Source: an uncultured Microbacteriaceae bacterium (GTDB lineage: Bacteria > Actinomycetota > Actinomycetes > Actinomycetales > Microbacteriaceae). Taken from it: a stretch of 10,162 nt of DNA. Within the stretch, counting starts at the first letter, position 1, and the number at the start of each line of letters is the position of its first letter. Below the pieces are notes generated by a model. The model had not been told where the DNA came from, ran no database searches, and saw only the letters and a program-made list of their open reading frames with translations. The translations under genes were made by a program, and so were the position numbers. Below are positions 7,044 through 10,162 of the stretch, in pieces. Where the stretch lies: NCBI GenBank assembly GCA_946481135.1, contig CAMLMQ010000098.1:1-10162 (forward strand), given 5' to 3'.

Positions 7044-7049
7044 CGCAGC

Positions 7050-8459
7050 ATGCCCACGTCCGCACGCGCCCTGCGCCGCGGCACCGTCGCCCGCTACGCG
7101 GTCGGCTCGGTCGGCACAGGGGGATTCGGCACCCTGCCCGGTCTGGTGCTGCTCATCTACATGACGAACACGCTCGGGGTGAGTCCCGCTTTCGCCGGGG
7201 CGGCGTTCACGGTCTCGAAGATCTGGGACGTGATCATCGACCCGTGGATCGGTGCCCGCAGCGACCGCAGTCTCGCGCGCACGGGCTCGCGTCGCCGATT
7301 CATGGTGCTCGGCGCCGTGCTGCTGCCGATCTTCTTCGTCGCGACGTTCGCCGTGCCGCCGGGGCTGCCCGAGGTGGCGTCGGCGGCGTGGGTGCTCGTC
7401 GGGTTCCTCCTCGCGGCGACGGCGTTCTCGCTGTTCCAGGTGCCCTACATCGCCCTGCCGGCGGAGCTCGTCTCGAACTACGACGAGCGCACGCGGCTGC
7501 TCTCGGCGCGCGTCATCGTGCTGACCCTCGCGATCCTCGCCTTCGGCGGCGGGGCGCCCGAACTCGTCGCCCTCGGCGCGACCGAGTACGAGGGCTACCT
7601 GCTCATGGCGGCGGTCGCGGGTGCGGTCTTCCTCGTCGCGTTCCTCGTCACGTCGACGGTCGAGCGCAGCGCCCTCGGCTCCCGGGTGCCGACCGCGCCC
7701 GGAACCGACCCGATCGCCGGTCTCGCCGCCCCGAAGACCGGGATGCTGTCCAACTTCCGGCGCGGCTGGTCGGCGGTGCGCGACAGCCAGCCGTATCGCG
7801 CCCTGCTCACCGCCTTCGTCGTGCAGGCCCTCGCGATCGGGCTCATGCTCGCGGGCGTCGCCTACATCGCCGCGGAGGTGCTGGGCACGGGAACCCTCTT
7901 CCTGTTCGTCTCGCTCATCGGCCCCGCCATCCTCGTCACCCCGCTGTGGGCGGTGATCTCGCGCCGCATCGGCAAGGAGCGGGCGTTCGCGATCGCGACC
8001 GTGCTGTTCGCGGTCGCCGCCCTCGCGCTGACCCTGCTCGTGTGGGCGCCGGGACCGTGGGTGTACGCGCCCGTCGCACTCGCCGGCGCCGCCTACGCGG
8101 GCCTGCAGTCACTGCCGCTCGCGATGCTGCCCGACACGGTCGCCTACGACGCCCAGACCAACGGACCGGGCCGCGCGGGCACGTTCAGCGGCGTATGGAC
8201 GGCCGGGGAGACGGCGGGTCTCGCGTTCGGCGGCACGATCCTCTCGATCGTGCTCGCCGTCACCGGGTTCATCCCGACCGTGGCCGAGCAGACCGTCGAG
8301 CAGCCCGAGAGCGCGATCGTCGGCATCATCCTCGCGTTCAGCGTCATCCCGGCGGCGCTCATGCTGCTGAGCCTCATCGCCCTCGCGCGCTACCCGCTGC
8401 GCAAGCGCGACATCGACGCGCTCGTGCGCGACGAGGTGGCCCCCGAGGTGCCCGCATGA
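7050..8459 (+). CDS. GPH-family (MelB/MFSD2-like) MFS transporter
   Basis: A 469-residue multi-pass major facilitator protein, about 12 membrane helices, placed in the glycoside-pentoside-hexuronide:cation symporter family. The diagnostic helix II motif VSKIWDVIIDPWIG carries D60 and D64, spaced like the two cation-binding aspartates of MelB and of mammalian MFSD2A, and is followed by the cytoplasmic RSDRSLARTGSRRRF loop. This suggests Na+- or H+-coupled transport in the cytoplasmic membrane. The substrate cannot be read from sequence: family members carry sugars, but also lysophospholipids (MFSD2A) and sphingosine-1-phosphate (MFSD2B). Its stop overlaps the start of the lyase gene as ATGA, so the two are translationally coupled and probably share a substrate or product. 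A paralogue starts at 9944. Confidence 0.87.
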   Translation: MPTSARALRRGTVARYAVGSVGTGGFGTLPGLVLLIYMTNTLGVSPAFAGAAFTVSKIWDVIIDPWIGARSDRSLARTGSRRRFMVLGAVLLPIFFVATFAVPPGLPEVASAAWVLVGFLLAATAFSLFQVPYIALPAELVSNYDERTRLLSARVIVLTLAILAFGGGAPELVALGATEYEGYLLMAAVAGAVFLVAFLVTSTVERSALGSRVPTAPGTDPIAGLAAPKTGMLSNFRRGWSAVRDSQPYRALLTAFVVQALAIGLMLAGVAYIAAEVLGTGTLFLFVSLIGPAILVTPLWAVISRRIGKERAFAIATVLFAVAALALTLLVWAPGPWVYAPVALAGAAYAGLQSLPLAMLPDTVAYDAQTNGPGRAGTFSGVWTAGETAGLAFGGTILSIVLAVTGFIPTVAEQTVEQPESAIVGIILAFSVIPAALMLLSLIALARYPLRKRDIDALVRDEVAPEVPA

Positions 8460-9892
8460 ACGGCTTCGACCAGAACCCCGCCGACCTCCTCGCCGAGTTG
8501 CGCGAACTGCGCGAGCAGGATGCGCCCACCCACGGCGGCCGGGTGCTGTCGTACGTCTACGACCCGGGGCTCGCCGAACTCGACGAGCTCGCCGCCGACG
8601 CCGCGCGCCTCATGCAGCCGGTCAACGGGCTCGACCCGACGACGTTCGGCTCGGTCGCCGCGCTCGAACGCGAGGTGCTCGGGTTCGTGCGCGGGCTGCT
8701 GCACGGCGACGAGGAGGTCGTCGGCACGGTCACGTCGGGCGGCACCGAGTCGTGCCTGCTCGCCGTGAAGACCGCCCGGGATGCCTGGGTCGCCGCCGGC
8801 GGCACGGGGCGCCCCCGCCTCGTCCTGCCCGCGACCGCGCACGCCGCGTTCCAGAAGGCGGCGCACTACTTCGGCCTCGACCTCGACCTCGTGCCTGTCT
8901 CGAAGGACGGGATCGTCGAGGTGTCGGCGATCGAGGAGCGGCTCGGCGACGACGTCGCGCTCGTCGTGGTCTCGGCCCCGTCGTACCCGGTCGCCGTGCT
9001 CGACCCCGTCGAGGCCGTCGCCGCCCTCGCGAGCGCGCGCGGCATCCCCGTGCACGTCGACGCCTGCATCGGCGGACTCGTGCTGCCCTTCTGGCCGCAC
9101 CTGCCGGAGTGGGACTTCGCCGTGCCCGGGGTCACGAGCATCAGTGCCGACCTGCACAAGTACGGCTACGCGCCGAAGGGGGTGTCGGTGCTGTTGCAGC
9201 GCGGCCGCGACCGGCAGCGCCTGCAGTACTTCGCGACGACGCGCTGGCCGGGCTATCCGGTCGTCAACCCGACGATCCTCGGCTCGAAGTCGGCCGGACC
9301 CCTCGCCGCCGCGTGGGCGATCACGCGCGCCCTCGGCCGCGGCGGGTTCCAACGGCTCGCCGACTCGATGCGGCGCTCGACCGAGGGTCTTGTCACGGCG
9401 ATCTCGCGGATCGAGGGACTGCGCGTCGTCGGCGAACCCGTCGGACCGCTGCTCGCCGTCGCCGCCGACCCGCGCGCCGGCGTCGACGGGCAGGTCGATC
9501 CGCACCACTGGGCCGACGCGGTGCGGCGCCTTGGGTTCGTGCTGCAGCTGCAGCCCGCGCACGGCGACCTGCCGCCGACCACGCACCTCACCGTCACCCC
9601 GGTCACCGAGCAGGTGCTGCCGGAGCTGCTCGCCGCGCTCGCGAAGGGGGCGGATGCCGTGCGCGGCAGGCCGCACGTCGACGCGACCCCGTTGCTGGCC
9701 GCGCTGCCCCCGCTCGACGGCGCCCTCGACTCCGACACGGCGGCCGCGGTGCTCGCGCAGTTCGGGATCGGGGAGGGCGGCGCGCTGCCCGACGCGCTCG
9801 CGCCGCTGCTCGCGATCATCGAGGCGACGCCGGCCCCGCTCGCCGAGCGGCTGCTCACCGAACTGCTCGCGCGTCTCGTCGAACCGCGGTAG
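8456..9892 (+). CDS. PLP-dependent lyase/decarboxylase, sphingosine-1-phosphate-lyase-like
   Basis: A 478-residue fold-type I PLP enzyme (group II decarboxylase superfamily). Visible elements: TSGGTES (93-99) binding the PLP phosphate; H129 in TAHAAFQKAA, the ring-stacking position; D202 in HVDACIGGLVLPFW, pairing with the pyridine nitrogen; and K235 in SADLHKYGYAPKG, the Schiff-base lysine, with K241 six residues on. HVDACxGG...PF, GVTSISAD.HKYGYAPKG and the later RWPGYPVVNPTILGSKS are sphingosine-1-phosphate lyase signatures rather than those of glutamate or aromatic decarboxylases. SPL cleaves phosphorylated long-chain bases to a fatty aldehyde and phosphoethanolamine. The N-terminal membrane anchor of eukaryotic SPL is absent, so a soluble enzyme is expected. 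Residues about 404-478 are a Leu/Ala-rich C-terminal region I cannot assign. The ATG at 8456 (ATGA overlap) is the start; the open frame upstream to 6887 is a shadow. An amino-acid decarboxylase remains possible. Confidence 0.88.
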   Translation: MNGFDQNPADLLAELRELREQDAPTHGGRVLSYVYDPGLAELDELAADAARLMQPVNGLDPTTFGSVAALEREVLGFVRGLLHGDEEVVGTVTSGGTESCLLAVKTARDAWVAAGGTGRPRLVLPATAHAAFQKAAHYFGLDLDLVPVSKDGIVEVSAIEERLGDDVALVVVSAPSYPVAVLDPVEAVAALASARGIPVHVDACIGGLVLPFWPHLPEWDFAVPGVTSISADLHKYGYAPKGVSVLLQRGRDRQRLQYFATTRWPGYPVVNPTILGSKSAGPLAAAWAITRALGRGGFQRLADSMRRSTEGLVTAISRIEGLRVVGEPVGPLLAVAADPRAGVDGQVDPHHWADAVRRLGFVLQLQPAHGDLPPTTHLTVTPVTEQVLPELLAALAKGADAVRGRPHVDATPLLAALPPLDGALDSDTAAAVLAQFGIGEGGALPDALAPLLAIIEATPAPLAERLLTELLARLVEPR

Positions 9893-9896
9893 TCCC

Positions 9897-9926
9897 CGGA
9901 TGGGGAGCATCCGCGAGGCTTCCTCG
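9897..9926 (+). terminator. Tandem small hairpins between the lyase and second transporter genes
   Basis: CGGATG/CATCCG (9897-9902, 9908-9913; five-base loop) is followed by CGAGG/CCTCG (9914-9918, 9922-9926; three-base loop). They fill most of the 51-bp gap after the lyase stop, just upstream of the next -10 box. No T-run follows, so a terminator, an attenuator or an operator are all possible. An alternative stem TCCCC/GGGGA (9893-9906) is mutually exclusive with the first. Confidence 0.4.
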
Positions 9927-9931
9927 ACCGA

Positions 9932-9937
9932 TAGCAT
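9932..9937 (+). promoter_or_regulatory. -10 box of second transporter gene (leaderless)
   Basis: TAGCAT, six bases, then the GTG at 9944. The second transporter therefore has its own promoter rather than relying only on read-through from the lyase gene. Confidence 0.6.
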
Positions 9938-9943
9938 CGGGCC

Positions 9944-10162
9944 GTGACGACGCCCGCCCGCCGCCCCCGCGACCTGCGCGCCGGCATCCTCGCGCGCTAC
10001 GCGACCGGCGAGTTCGTCACGAGCGGGTTCGCGGCCCTGCCCGGGCTCGTGCTCGTGTTCTACCTGACCGACACGCTCGCGGTTCCCGCGCTGCTCGCCG
10101 GCGCCGTCGTCACGGTCGCGAAGATCTGGGACATCATCATCGACCCGATCGTCGGCGCCTAC
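9944..10162 (+). CDS. Second GPH-family MFS transporter, N-terminal 73 residues only
   Basis: The frame opens at a GTG and runs off the right edge after 73 codons. It reads MTTPARRPRDLRAGILARYA and continues through GFAALPGLVLVFYLTDTL to VTVAKIWDIIIDPIVGAY. The two aspartates of WDIIIDP match those of the first transporter (WDVIIDP), and the whole stretch aligns to its N-terminus without gaps apart from a few extra residues at the start, so the two are paralogues flanking the lyase gene. It is expected to be a cation-coupled transporter in the cytoplasmic membrane; whether it takes the same substrate or exports a product cannot be seen. The start is supported by the leaderless promoter. Confidence 0.82.
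   Translation, partial: MTTPARRPRDLRAGILARYATGEFVTSGFAALPGLVLVFYLTDTLAVPALLAGAVVTVAKIWDIIIDPIVGAY

Noticed and set aside
5257..7164. 635-codon plus-strand open frame
   Set aside because: Low-complexity Arg/Gly/His-rich translation antisense to the aldehyde dehydrogenase, whose catalytic residues are all intact. A GC-rich shadow frame.
6887..8455. Open frame upstream of, and in frame with, the SPL-like gene, giving a 1001-residue frame in total
   Set aside because: This part translates to Arg/Pro/Gly-rich shadow sequence antisense to the dehydrogenase and out of frame with the transporter. Homology begins only at the ATG at 8456.
8390..9937. 515-codon minus-strand open frame opposite the lyase gene
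   Set aside because: Composition is that of an antisense shadow (Arg/Glu/Gly-rich, no motifs), and it crosses the neighbouring gene junction.
1..10162. CRISPR array, tRNA, rRNA, insertion sequence, toxin-antitoxin or phage-defence genes
   Set aside because: No regularly spaced repeats, no cloverleaf or rRNA-like sequence, no transposase motifs, and no defence domains were seen on either strand.

Overview
The window comes from a high-GC actinobacterium, most likely a member of the Microbacteriaceae. The grounds are very GC-rich coding sequence, a Mycobacterium-like gene content (dapD, dapE, a DUF3117 micro-protein, a class I O-methyltransferase, tatB), dense packing with overlapping starts and stops, and a majority of start codons preceded by a TANNNT -10 box only 6-7 bases away, the signature of leaderless transcripts. 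The family-level placement is inference; no rRNA or other strict marker is present.

Positions 1-2814 carry a lysine/diaminopimelate block. On the minus strand an L-asparaginase-family gene is followed, through an ATGA stop/start overlap, by dapD, which runs off the left edge. Divergently, on the plus strand, dapE is followed by an overlapping gene for a PIG-V-like membrane mannosyltransferase (to 4001). DapD and DapE are the succinylating and desuccinylating enzymes of the same pathway and share a 32-bp divergent promoter region; the asparaginase could supply aspartate, the pathway's precursor.

Positions 4002-5369 hold the DUF3117 micro-protein gene (the only gene here with a visible leader and ribosome binding site), a convergent O-methyltransferase whose stop codon directly abuts it, and the divergent Sec-independent translocase gene tatB. 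The order dapD/dapE - DUF3117 - methyltransferase - tatB recalls the M. tuberculosis Rv1201c-Rv1224 neighbourhood, but sigE, its anti-sigma factor and htrA are not between methyltransferase and tatB.

Positions 5388-5464 are a 77-bp imperfect palindrome separating this conserved block from what looks like an accessory catabolic cassette (5467 to the right edge). It contains a minus-strand aldehyde dehydrogenase with a hydrophobic/basic C-terminal tail, a divergent GPH-type (MelB/MFSD2-like) transporter, a PLP enzyme whose motifs match sphingosine-1-phosphate lyase, overlapping the transporter by ATGA, and the start of a second, paralogous GPH transporter. Together they suggest uptake of a phosphorylated amino-alcohol or long-chain base, retro-aldol cleavage to an aldehyde and phosphoethanolamine, and oxidation of the aldehyde. 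This substrate proposal is inference and is the most interesting hypothesis in the window. There is no stretch above 300 bases without a gene.
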